Positions 8,122 through 16,546 of a DNA stretch of 64,000 bases are shown here, piece after piece. Where the stretch lies: NCBI RefSeq assembly GCF_001905845.1, contig NZ_LIVZ01000006.1, forward strand, positions 434,001-498,000, read 5' to 3'. The stretch is from Streptomyces sp. TSRI0107 (GTDB taxonomy: Bacteria > Actinomycetota > Actinomycetes > Streptomycetales > Streptomycetaceae). The first letter of the stretch is position 1, and every line of letters starts with the position of its first letter. The notes below the pieces were generated by a model. The model made no database searches. It was not told where the DNA came from and saw only the letters and a list, made by a program, of their open reading frames with translations. The position numbers were made by a program, and so were the translations under genes.

Positions 8122-9102
8122 ATGCGCGCCATCCGTCTCCACTCCTTCGGCCCCGCCGAGAACCTGACTCACGAGGAGGTCCCGGACCCCGTGCCCGGCC
8201 CCGGCCAGGTCCGCGTCGCCGTCGCCGCCGCCGGTGTCCACCTGCTCGACACCGCGATCCGCGAGGGCGTGCAGGGCCCGCTGCCCGAGCTGCCCGCCCT
8301 GCCCACCGTGCCCGGCCGCGAGGTCGCGGGTGTCGTCGACGCGGTCGGCGAGGGCGTCGACGGGGGCTGGCTCGGCAAGCGGGTCGTGGCGCACCTCGGC
8401 TTCGCGCCGGGCGGCTACGCCGAGCTGGCCGTCACCGATGCCGAGCGGGTCCACGAGGTCCCGGACGGCCTGGACTTCGCACAGGCCGTCGCCATGATCG
8501 GCACGGGGCGTACGACGATGGGGATCGTGCAGTTCGCCGAGCCCGGCCCGGACGACGTGGTCGTGATCCCGGCCGCGGCGGGCGGTATCGGCACGCTGCT
8601 GGTGCAGTACGCGAAGAACGCCGGGGCCACCGTCGTGGGCCTGGCCGGCGGGCCCGAGAAAGCCGCCCGGGTCCAGGCGAACGGCGCCGACCTCGCCGTC
8701 GACTACAAGGATCCGAGCTGGCCGGAGAAGGTGCGCGCCTGGCTGGGCGGCCGGACGGCCACGATCGTCTTCGACGGGGTCGGCGGGGACGCGGCCCGCG
8801 AGTCCGTCGCCCTGCTCGGGCCGGGCGGCCGGCACATCGTCTTCGGCTGGTCCGGGGAAGGGCTGCACGACGGGTCGGCGTACCTCGTCGAGGGAGTCTC
8901 CGAGCAGGTCCTCGGACCGGTGATGATGCGCAAGGCCGGCGGCCCGAACCCGGTGCGCACGCTGGAGCTGCGGGCCCTCGCCGAGGCCGCCGCGGGGCGG
9001 CTCGTCCCCGCGGTGCAGCGTTTCCCGCTCGCCGAGGCGGCCGCCGCGCACCGGGCGCTGGAGAACCGGGGGACGACCGGCAAGGTGGTCCTGGAGCCCT
9101 AG
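8122..9102 (+). CDS. Zinc-independent quinone oxidoreductase (MDR family), SoxR target
   Basis: ATG at 8122 after GGGGGGAACC gives 326 aa. It is a medium-chain dehydrogenase/reductase of the NADPH:quinone reductase type: N-terminal GroES-like part (MRAIRLHSFGPAENLTHEEV), then the Rossmann loop PAAAGGIGTLLVQYAKNAGA around residues 150-170, and no zinc-ligand Cys cluster. Such enzymes reduce quinones with NADPH. Its position directly behind a SoxR box supports a role against, or in processing, redox-cycling compounds such as pigment antibiotics. Likely orthologue of SCO4266 (recalled). Confidence 0.86.
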   Translation: MRAIRLHSFGPAENLTHEEVPDPVPGPGQVRVAVAAAGVHLLDTAIREGVQGPLPELPALPTVPGREVAGVVDAVGEGVDGGWLGKRVVAHLGFAPGGYAELAVTDAERVHEVPDGLDFAQAVAMIGTGRTTMGIVQFAEPGPDDVVVIPAAAGGIGTLLVQYAKNAGATVVGLAGGPEKAARVQANGADLAVDYKDPSWPEKVRAWLGGRTATIVFDGVGGDAARESVALLGPGGRHIVFGWSGEGLHDGSAYLVEGVSEQVLGPVMMRKAGGPNPVRTLELRALAEAAAGRLVPAVQRFPLAEAAAAHRALENRGTTGKVVLEP

Positions 9103-9172
9103 CCAGGTGCCAGGGGGCGCCTTTCGGATCACCCGGCGTGCGGTTGATCACTGTTCGTGGTGTTCTGACCGG

Positions 9173-10696
9173 GTGAGCGTCCCCCAAGGTGATCCGACCT
9201 CCCCCGCCATGCCCGCCACGGCCGCTCCCCCGGGCGCCGATCCCCGCCGCTGGTGGGGTCTGGTGGTCATCGCGCTCGCCCAGCTGATGGTCGTCCTGGA
9301 CACGACCATCGTGAACATCGCCCTGCCCTCCGCCCAGCACGACCTGGGCATGACCGACGGCAACCGGCAGTGGGTGATCACCGCCTACACCATCGCGTTC
9401 GGCGGGCTGCTGCTGCTCGGCGGCCGGATCGCCGACCTGGTCGGCCGCAGACGCACCTTCGTCATCGGGCTGGTCGGCTTCGCCACCGCCTCCGCACTGG
9501 GCGGCGCGGCCACCACCCCGGGCGTGCTGTTCGGCGCCCGCGCCCTCCAGGGCGCGTTCGCCGCCGTGCTCGCCCCGTCCGCGCTCAGCCTGCTCACCAC
9601 GACCTTCACCGACCCCAGGGAACGCGGGAAGGCCTTCGGCGCCAACGCCGCCCTCGCGGGCAGCGGAGCGGCCCTCGGGTTCGTCCTCGGCGGGGTCCTC
9701 ACCGAGTTCCTGGGCTGGCGCTGGTGCCTGTTCGTCAACGTGCCCATCGCGATCGCCGCGGTCATCGGCGCGTACGCCCTGCTGCGCGACGGCCCCGGCC
9801 ACGCGGAGTCCCGGCTCGACGTGCCCGGCGTGCTGCTCGGCTGCGGCGGGCTGGTCACCATCGTCTACGGCCTGAGCGAGGCCCAGCCGAGGGGCTGGGC
9901 GGACGCCAGGGTGCTCGGCCTGCTCATCGGCGGCGTGGCCCTGCTCGCCGTGTTCGTGTGGTGGCAGAGCAAGGCCCGTACGCCCCTGCTGCCGCTGCAC
10001 ATCGTGCGGAACCGCAACCGCGCCGGCTGCTTCCTGACCCTGGGGCTGGCCGTGATCGGCATGTTCGGCATGTTCCTGTTCATGACGTACTACTTCCAGG
10101 TCGTCCTGGAGTACTCCGCCGTCATGACCGGCCTGGCCTTCCTGCCGCTCACCGGTTCGATCGTCATCGGCTCCAGCCAGATCTCGGCCCGGCTGCTCCC
10201 GCACGTCGCCCCGCGCATGCTCCTCGCCCCCGGCATGTTCCTGGCCACGGTCGGGATGCTGCTCCTCACCCGGCTGACGGTGGACTCCTCGTACGCCGCC
10301 GACGTCCTGCCCGCGCTGATGCTGACGGGCGTCGGCATGGGCCTCACCTACACGCCGGTGTTCGCCACCTCGACCGCCGGGGTCGCCCCCCGCGACGCCG
10401 GCGTCACCTCCGCCACCCTCAACGCCTCACAGCAGGTCGGCGCCTCCCTCGGCGTCGCCCTGCTCAACACCGTCGCCACCACCAGCGCCGGCACGTACAT
10501 CGCCGCCCACCTGACCGACCCGGCCCAGCGGGACCTGATCACCAGGCAAGGCCTCGTCCACGGCTACACGGTCGCCATCTGGTGCGCCGCCGGCATCATG
10601 CTCCTCGCCGGCGTGGCCGCGGCCCTGATGGTCACCGGCAAACCGGCGAGGCCCGGCGCCCCGGAGAAGCCGGCGGTACCGGAGTACGCGACCTGA
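9173..10696 (+). CDS. MFS drug-efflux transporter, DHA2 (EmrB/QacA) family
   Basis: GTG at 9173 gives 507 aa with about 14 hydrophobic segments. Signatures are motif D1 (LAQLMVVLDTTIVNIALPSA), motif A (GGRIADLVGRRRTF) and motif C-like GAALGFVLGGVLTEFLGWRW. These define the 14-TM proton-antiporter subfamily that exports drugs or small metabolites. It follows the quinone reductase gene by 70 bp on the same strand. Co-transcription from the SoxR promoter is plausible but not shown. The earlier frame start at 9107 is unlikely because it adds a Cys/Trp-rich stretch not typical of the family. Confidence 0.9.
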   Translation: MSVPQGDPTSPAMPATAAPPGADPRRWWGLVVIALAQLMVVLDTTIVNIALPSAQHDLGMTDGNRQWVITAYTIAFGGLLLLGGRIADLVGRRRTFVIGLVGFATASALGGAATTPGVLFGARALQGAFAAVLAPSALSLLTTTFTDPRERGKAFGANAALAGSGAALGFVLGGVLTEFLGWRWCLFVNVPIAIAAVIGAYALLRDGPGHAESRLDVPGVLLGCGGLVTIVYGLSEAQPRGWADARVLGLLIGGVALLAVFVWWQSKARTPLLPLHIVRNRNRAGCFLTLGLAVIGMFGMFLFMTYYFQVVLEYSAVMTGLAFLPLTGSIVIGSSQISARLLPHVAPRMLLAPGMFLATVGMLLLTRLTVDSSYAADVLPALMLTGVGMGLTYTPVFATSTAGVAPRDAGVTSATLNASQQVGASLGVALLNTVATTSAGTYIAAHLTDPAQRDLITRQGLVHGYTVAIWCAAGIMLLAGVAAALMVTGKPARPGAPEKPAVPEYAT

Positions 10697-10736
10697 CCGG
10701 CAGCCGGGCCGGCCGTCGTCCCGGCGGCCGCGCCCT

Positions 10737-10990
10737 CGAACCGGCCGTCATCCCGACTGCCGCGCCTCCGAACCGGCCACCGCCTCGGCCGCCAGGACCG
10801 ACCCTCGCCGCACCCTCGAACCGGCCATCATCCCGGCCGCCGAGCCCCCGAACCGGCCACCGGCCCCGCCGCCAGGGCCGACCCCAGCCGCGCCCTCGAA
10901 CCGCCCCCAGCCCCAGCCGCCAGGCCGGCTCCCAGCCGCACCCTCGAACCGACCCCAGCCCCGGCCGCCAGGCCGGCTCCCAGCCGCACC
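10737..10990. repeat. Degenerate tandem repeat with 16-bp periodicity between convergent genes
   Basis: The 295-bp gap between the MFS stop and the convergent FAD-oxidase stop is filled by a degenerate array. The motif CGAACCG recurs at 10737, 10769, 10817, 10849, 10897 and 10945, with spacings of 32, 48, 32, 48 and 48 bp, all multiples of 16. The last units share the long stretch around GCCAGGCCGGCTCCCAGCCG at about 10919 and 10968. It does not belong to a recognisable protein in any frame. Confidence 0.75.
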
Positions 10991-10991
10991 C

Positions 10992-12389
10992 TCAGTGCCG
11001 TCCCGCCACCCGGTCCGCCCACCGGGCCAGCCGTGACGAGCCGGCGCTGTGGGTCAGCGTCTCGCGCCGGTCGGCCGTGCGGTACGTGGCGTACATGCCG
11101 TGCACGCCCAGCCAGCGCAGCGGCTCCGGCTCCCACCGGCGCACCTTGTGCCCGACCCAGGGCAGCTCGGTCAGCTCGGTGCGACCGGCCTGACCGGAGT
11201 CCTGCTGGACCAGGTCGCGCAGGGTGCGCCCGGCGAGATTGGCGGTGGCGACGCCGGAACCGACGTAGCCGCCCGCCCAGCCGAGGCCCGTCGAACGGTC
11301 CAGGGTGACGGTCGCGCACCAGTCGCGCGGCACCCCCAGCACACCCGACCAGGCGTGCTCGATCCGCAGCCCGGCCAGCGCCGGGAAGAAGCCGGTGAGG
11401 ATCTCGCGCAGCGCCTCGACGGTCTCCGCCTGGGTGCGGCCGTCGTTGTCGGTGCGCGAGCCGAAGCGGTACGGCACGCCCCGCCCGCCGAGCGCGATCC
11501 GGCCGTCGGCGGTGCGCTGGGCGTACATGTACGCGTGGGCCATGTCGCCCAGCGTCTCGCGGCCGTCCCAGCCGATCGCCGCCCACTGCTCGTCGGTCAG
11601 CGGCTCGGTCACGACCATCGACGAGTTCATGGGCAGCCAGGTGCGCTTCTGGCCCTTCAGGGAGGCGGTGAAGCCCTCGGTGCAGCGCAGCACGTACGGC
11701 GCGCGGACGGTGCCGTACGGCGTCACCGCGTGCTTCGGCCGGATCTCCGTCACCGGCGTCGACTCGTGGATCACCACGCCGAGCGCCTCCACGGCCGCCG
11801 CCAGGCCCTTGACCAGCTTCACCGGGTGCACCCGTGCCCCGTGCGGCGTCCACGTCGACCCGACCGCGTCCGCGACCCGGATCCGCCGGGCCGTCTCCAC
11901 CGCGTCGTACAGCTCCCGGTCCTTCTCCCCGAAGGCCAGCTCCGCCTCGTGGAACGCCTTCAGCCGGGCGAGCTGCGCCGGCGTCCGGGCGACCTCGAGC
12001 ACCCCGCCCTTGTGCAGGTCCGCGTCGACGCCCTCGGCCTCCGCGACCCGGATCACCTCGTCGACGGTGTCGTTCATGGCCCGCTGGAGGCGTACGGCGG
12101 CCTCCCGGCCGTGCAGCTTCGCGTACCGGTCGCGGCCCGCGATGCCGTTGTACAGCCAGCCGCCGTTGCGCCCGGAGGCCCCGTAGCCGCAGAACTTCTG
12201 CTCCAGGACGACGATCCGCAGGAAGGGCGCCGCCTTCTTCAAGTAGTACGCGGTCCACAGCCCCGTGTACCCGCCGCCGACGATCACGACGTCGGCGGAC
12301 ACGTCACCGTCCAGCGGCCTCCGCACCTGCGGGAAGCCGTCGGCCGCGTACCAGTAGGAGACTCCGCCGTTCACGACACCGCTGCTCAT
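10992..12389 (-). CDS. FAD-dependent amine/D-amino-acid oxidase (DadA/PuuB-like)
   Basis: Encodes 465 aa from ATG at 12389. The Rossmann motif is ADVVIVGGGYTGLWTAYYLK at about residues 32-51, followed by FCGYGASGRNGGWLYNG, the characteristic substrate/FAD loop of the DAO family with gamma-glutamylputrescine-oxidase-like features. C-terminal WAGGYVGSGVATANLAGRTL completes the FAD site. Likely oxidises a secondary amine or polyamine conjugate; the substrate cannot be fixed from sequence. No glutamine-synthetase-like puuA partner lies nearby. Confidence 0.83.
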   Translation of the reverse strand: MSSGVVNGGVSYWYAADGFPQVRRPLDGDVSADVVIVGGGYTGLWTAYYLKKAAPFLRIVVLEQKFCGYGASGRNGGWLYNGIAGRDRYAKLHGREAAVRLQRAMNDTVDEVIRVAEAEGVDADLHKGGVLEVARTPAQLARLKAFHEAELAFGEKDRELYDAVETARRIRVADAVGSTWTPHGARVHPVKLVKGLAAAVEALGVVIHESTPVTEIRPKHAVTPYGTVRAPYVLRCTEGFTASLKGQKRTWLPMNSSMVVTEPLTDEQWAAIGWDGRETLGDMAHAYMYAQRTADGRIALGGRGVPYRFGSRTDNDGRTQAETVEALREILTGFFPALAGLRIEHAWSGVLGVPRDWCATVTLDRSTGLGWAGGYVGSGVATANLAGRTLRDLVQQDSGQAGRTELTELPWVGHKVRRWEPEPLRWLGVHGMYATYRTADRRETLTHSAGSSRLARWADRVAGRH

Positions 12390-12514
12390 GGCCCCGGACG
12401 TTAACCCGCGCGGAGGGCCGGTGTCTCCTTCGGATTCCGTGGAATCCGCGCCGCCTGCCGGGGGGCGCGTAATTCGGGTGAAGGCCCGCGCACGCGCGCG
12501 TAGGGTCGATTCCC

Positions 12515-13402
12515 GTGATTCACGTCCCGGAGGAACTCGCCGCGTCCCAGGAGAAGTTCAACGGGGACGAGGGCCGCGCCTTCATCGCCCGGCTGCCGGA
12601 GCTGGCCACCGCGTTCCTGGACCGCTGGGAACTGCGGCTGGACGGCCCGTCGATGTACGGCTGGTGCGCGCTGGTCCTGCCGGTGCTCCGCGCGGACGGC
12701 ACCCCGGCCGTGCTCAAGCTCCAGCTCCTGGACGAGGAGAGCGTGGGCGAACCGGTCGCGCTGCGCGCCTGGGCCGGCGACGGGGCGGTACGGCTCCTCG
12801 ACCACGACCCGGACACCTGCACGATGCTCCTGGAGCGCCTGGACCCGGCCCGGATGCTCTCCCACGTCCCCGACAGCCGCGCGGCCGTCCTGGTCGTCGC
12901 CCGGCTGCTCGCCCGCCTCACCGCGCTCCCCGCCCCACCGGAACTGCGCCGCCTCGGCGACATCGCGCACGCCATGCTGGAGCAGACGCCGTGGGCGCTG
13001 GAACGCGTCCCCGACCCGGCGGCGCGCCGCCTGATCGCCGACTGCGCGGCGGCCGTCCGCGAGGTCGTCGACGAACCCGGCGACCGCCTCCTGCACTGGG
13101 ACCTGCACTACGAGAACGTGCTGGCCGCCGACCGCGCGGACTGGCTCGCCATCGACCCCAAGCCGCTCGCCGGCGACCCCGGCTTCGACCTGCTCCCCGC
13201 GATCGACAACCGCTTCGACCCGGACGAGGTCCACTGGCGCTTCGACGCGATGACGGACGTCCTCGCCCTGGACCGCTCCCGCGCCCGCGCCTGGACCCTC
13301 GGCCGGGTCCTGCAGAACTGCCTGTGGGAGATCGAGGACGGCCGCCCGGTCGAGGAGGAACAACTGGAGATCGCCCGGCAACTGCGAGAGGCCCGGCGCT
13401 GA
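12515..13402 (+). CDS. APH(6)-like aminoglycoside/hydroxyurea phosphotransferase family protein
   Basis: A 295-aa protein from GTG at 12515. The phosphotransferase catalytic loop is LLHWDLHYENVLA (HxDxxxxN) and the metal-binding motif is WLAIDPKPLAGDPGFDLLPA. This exact style of motif belongs to the streptomycin/hydroxyurea kinase group (PF04655) rather than the generic APH group. Chromosomal members in Streptomyces are common, and resistance is not proven for most. The nucleotide-binding Lys is probably in AVLKLQLLDEE. No biosynthetic cluster is adjacent. Confidence 0.8.
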   Translation: MIHVPEELAASQEKFNGDEGRAFIARLPELATAFLDRWELRLDGPSMYGWCALVLPVLRADGTPAVLKLQLLDEESVGEPVALRAWAGDGAVRLLDHDPDTCTMLLERLDPARMLSHVPDSRAAVLVVARLLARLTALPAPPELRRLGDIAHAMLEQTPWALERVPDPAARRLIADCAAAVREVVDEPGDRLLHWDLHYENVLAADRADWLAIDPKPLAGDPGFDLLPAIDNRFDPDEVHWRFDAMTDVLALDRSRARAWTLGRVLQNCLWEIEDGRPVEEEQLEIARQLREARR

Positions 13403-13439
13403 ACCACAGCCACCGGGCCTCAGGACCTGACCTCACCGG

Positions 13440-13513
13440 AGCCCCCTGTCGGATTCGAACCGACGACCTTCGCTTTACAAGAGCGGCGCTCTAACCAGCT
13501 GAGCTAAGGAGGC
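13440..13513 (-). tRNA. tRNA-Thr (anticodon TGT)
   Basis: The minus strand folds as a cloverleaf. The 5' acceptor GCCTCCT pairs with 3' AGGGGGC (one G-T pair). The D arm contains AGCTCAGCTGGTTAGAGC. The anticodon loop is CTTGTAA (anticodon TGT, reading ACA). The T arm is GTCGG-TTCGAAT-CCGAC. No CCA is encoded. It lies between the APH-like gene and msiK. Confidence 0.96.
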
Positions 13514-13605
13514 ACGCGCGTGGAGTACACCGCGCCCGTGCAGTGTACCCAGCCCGGCACCCGGCCCTGTCGAAAATTTCCGCGAAGTTCACAGCCGCCC
13601 GACTA

Positions 13606-13661
13606 CTGACAGAACAGGTGAACGCCAGGTACCGTCCTGACCCAGTTCACACGTGTGGACT
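13606..13661 (+). promoter_or_regulatory. msiK promoter and adjoining palindrome
   Basis: CTGACA (13606-13611), an 18-bp spacer and TACCGT (13630-13635) form a good vegetative-type promoter. Directly downstream, over the predicted start of transcription, 13644-13661 reads AGTTCACACGTGTGGACT, an 18-bp palindrome with one mismatched pair. Placement suggests a repressor operator for msiK. It does not match the DasR consensus or the CebR consensus (TGGGAGCGCTCCCA) as I know them. Confidence 0.5.
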
Positions 13662-13728
13662 AAACCAACCACCTTCCTACAACGGATCGTCCGGCACGTT
13701 CCTGCCGGTAGAAGGGGGCCCATTCACC

Positions 13729-14817
<1,089 letters not shown>

Positions 14818-14845
14818 AAAGCCCAGGCTGAAGCCCTGAGTTGAC

Positions 14846-14881
14846 GAAGAGGGCCCCGCGGACCGCCGCGGGGCCCTCTTC
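14846..14881 (+). terminator. msiK terminator
   Basis: GAAGAGGGCCCCGCGG and its exact complement form a perfect 16-bp stem with loop ACCG, 28 bp after the msiK stop. There is no long U-tract, which is common in Streptomyces. Confidence 0.88.
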
Positions 14882-15020
14882 GCTGTCGTCGAATACCCCG
14901 GCACATCAGCACATTTCGAGCAGTGTGCGTCAACCCGTCACCCCCGAATCGGTGCCTCCCCATCCCCCGAACCGGTGACCAAATGTCGCCAAATCATCAC
15001 CGGGCGCTACCCTCACGAGC

Positions 15021-15476
15021 GTGAAGCACTCCACCACCCAACAGACGCGACGCGGCCGGGGCCCCGCCCGCCGGATCGGCCGCTCCCTCGCCCTAGTCCT
15101 GCCCGTCGTCCTGGTGCTCTCCGGGACCCTCGCGGTGACGCATGTCAACTGGTCGGGCAACCCCGAGGGCTCGGTGCTCGCCGCCTCGGACGTAAGCTCC
15201 GCCGGCGCCTCCACCCGCGCCACCCGCAAGGCCGCCCACGAGGTGCTGCGCGACCAGCTCCTGACCGAGCTGCAGCGCAAGGACCCGGGCGTCGCCCTCA
15301 CCCACCTCCAGCAGGCCGTGGACGAGCGCCCCTCGCTGGCCAAGCACTGCGTCTCCATCGCCCGCGCCCTCGGCCGCGCCGCGGTCGCCGCGTACGGCCC
15401 GACGCGCGCCCAGTCCTACGCCCGCCCGGTCTGCGACACGTCCTTCGCGTCCGGCGTCATGGCGGCACATGGCTGA
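15021..15476 (+). CDS. Membrane-anchored or secreted hypothetical protein
   Basis: A 151-aa product from GTG at 15021 with an Arg-rich N-terminus and one hydrophobic segment (SLALVLPVVLVLSGTLAV, ~residues 22-39). It is therefore exported or anchored with the C-terminal part outside. The outer part is helical and contains two Cys (AKHCVSIA and YARPVCDTS) that could form a disulfide. I do not recognise the family. It stands alone between msiK and a nucleotidyltransferase gene, followed by its own hairpin. Confidence 0.65.
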   Translation: MKHSTTQQTRRGRGPARRIGRSLALVLPVVLVLSGTLAVTHVNWSGNPEGSVLAASDVSSAGASTRATRKAAHEVLRDQLLTELQRKDPGVALTHLQQAVDERPSLAKHCVSIARALGRAAVAAYGPTRAQSYARPVCDTSFASGVMAAHG

Positions 15477-15483
15477 ACCATCG

Positions 15484-15514
15484 GCCCCTAGGGAGGTGTG
15501 ACCGACCTAGGGGC
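15484..15514 (+). terminator. Rho-independent-like hairpin
   Basis: GCCCCTAGG pairs with CCTAGGGGC (9 bp) around a 13-nt loop, 8 bp after the preceding stop codon. A small imperfect extension is possible. Confidence 0.6.
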
Positions 15515-15657
15515 GCGGGCTGTGCCGGTACGCGGCTCCGCCGACGGCGTGATCAGCGACCAGCCACCGACCACACGGACCCGCACCCACCCCCGCGAAC
15601 GCATCGCACCCCGAGTCACCGAGCGCCCGCGAAACGCCTGCGCGTACAGTGCCTCGC

Positions 15658-16389
15658 ATGACTGATCCGAATGCCGCGACCCGCCCCACCCAGGCGGTCA
15701 TCCTGGCCGGTGGCCAGGGATCGAGGCTGCGCCCCTACACCGACGACCGGCCCAAGCCGATGGTCGAGATCCCCGGGACGGGGACGCCGATCATCGCTCA
15801 TCAGCTCGTCTGGCTCGCCGAGGAGGGCGTCACCGACGTGGTGGTCAGCTGCGGCCACCTCGCCGAGGTGCTCAAGGAGTGGCTGGACTCGGCCGATCTG
15901 CCGGTCTCCGTCACCACCGTCGTGGAGGAGCAGCCGCTCGGCCGCGGCGGCGGCCTGAAGTTCGCCGCCGCCCATCTCCCCCACCCCGACCGCGCCTGGT
16001 ACGCCACCAACGGCGACATCTGGACCCGGTTCTCGCTGCGCGAGATGGCCGACTTCCACACCGAGCGGGACGCCGTCGCGACCCTCGCCCTGGCCCGGCC
16101 GCGCATCCCGTGGGGCGCCGTGCGCACCGACGGCTTCGGCCACATCACCGACTTCATCGAGGCCCCGCCGTCCACCTTCGAGATCAACGCGGGCGTCTAC
16201 GTCTTCTCCCCCGACTTCGCCCCCCTGCTCCCGGCGCGCGGCGACCACGAGCGGACCACGTTCCCGCACCTGGCCCGTGACCGCCGCCTGGCCGGCTACC
16301 CCATCCCGCAGGGCGCCTACTGGCGGGCCATCGACACGGCGAAGGACCTCACGGAGGCCGCGAAGGAACTGGCGGCGCTGAGCCGCTAG
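15658..16389 (+). CDS. Sugar-phosphate nucleotidyltransferase
   Basis: The 243-aa protein from ATG at 15658 carries the nucleotidyltransferase signature AVILAGGQGSRLRPYT and DDRPKPMVEI near its N-terminus, then VVEEQPLGRGGGLKFA and WYATNGDIWTRF. This is the catalytic half of GlmU/ManC/RmlA-type enzymes, which make NDP-sugars from sugar 1-phosphates. There is no acyltransferase or isomerase domain. The sugar and the pathway are unknown, and no glycosyltransferase is next to it. Three extra codons from a GTG at 15649 are possible. Confidence 0.85.
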   Translation: MTDPNAATRPTQAVILAGGQGSRLRPYTDDRPKPMVEIPGTGTPIIAHQLVWLAEEGVTDVVVSCGHLAEVLKEWLDSADLPVSVTTVVEEQPLGRGGGLKFAAAHLPHPDRAWYATNGDIWTRFSLREMADFHTERDAVATLALARPRIPWGAVRTDGFGHITDFIEAPPSTFEINAGVYVFSPDFAPLLPARGDHERTTFPHLARDRRLAGYPIPQGAYWRAIDTAKDLTEAAKELAALSR

Positions 16390-16411
16390 CCGGAGGGCGC
16401 TCAGCGGCCCG

Positions 16412-16471
16412 GGCATACGAGGCGGCATACGAGGCGGCATACGAGGCGGCATACGAGGCGGCATACGAGGA
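16412..16471. repeat. 12-bp tandem repeat, five units
   Basis: GGCATACGAGGC is repeated without gaps at 16412, 16424, 16436, 16448 and 16460 (the last unit ends GGA). The array runs directly into the left arm of the terminator hairpin, so the arm sequence CGAGGACGGGG looks like a derivative of the repeat. Confidence 0.93.
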
Positions 16472-16509
16472 CGGGGCTCCGCGCTTCTCGCGCGGAGCCC
16501 CGTCCTCGT
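16465..16509. terminator. Bidirectional terminator between convergent genes
   Basis: ACGAGGACGGGGCTCCGCGC pairs fully with the right arm 16490-16509 around loop TTCTC, a 20-bp perfect stem. It serves the nucleotidyltransferase gene (plus) and the DoxX gene (minus). Confidence 0.88.
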
Positions 16510-16546
16510 CGTCCTCGTCGTCGTCCTCGCGGGCGACCCCGAGCCG

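Noticed and set aside
10828..12258. Long minus-strand frame extending over the repeat array and the FAD oxidase gene
   Set aside because: It is a shadow frame of the oxidase gene with Arg/Gly/Ala-rich translation and no motif.
16412..16471. CRISPR array
   Set aside because: 12-bp units are contiguous with no spacers, and there are no cas genes.
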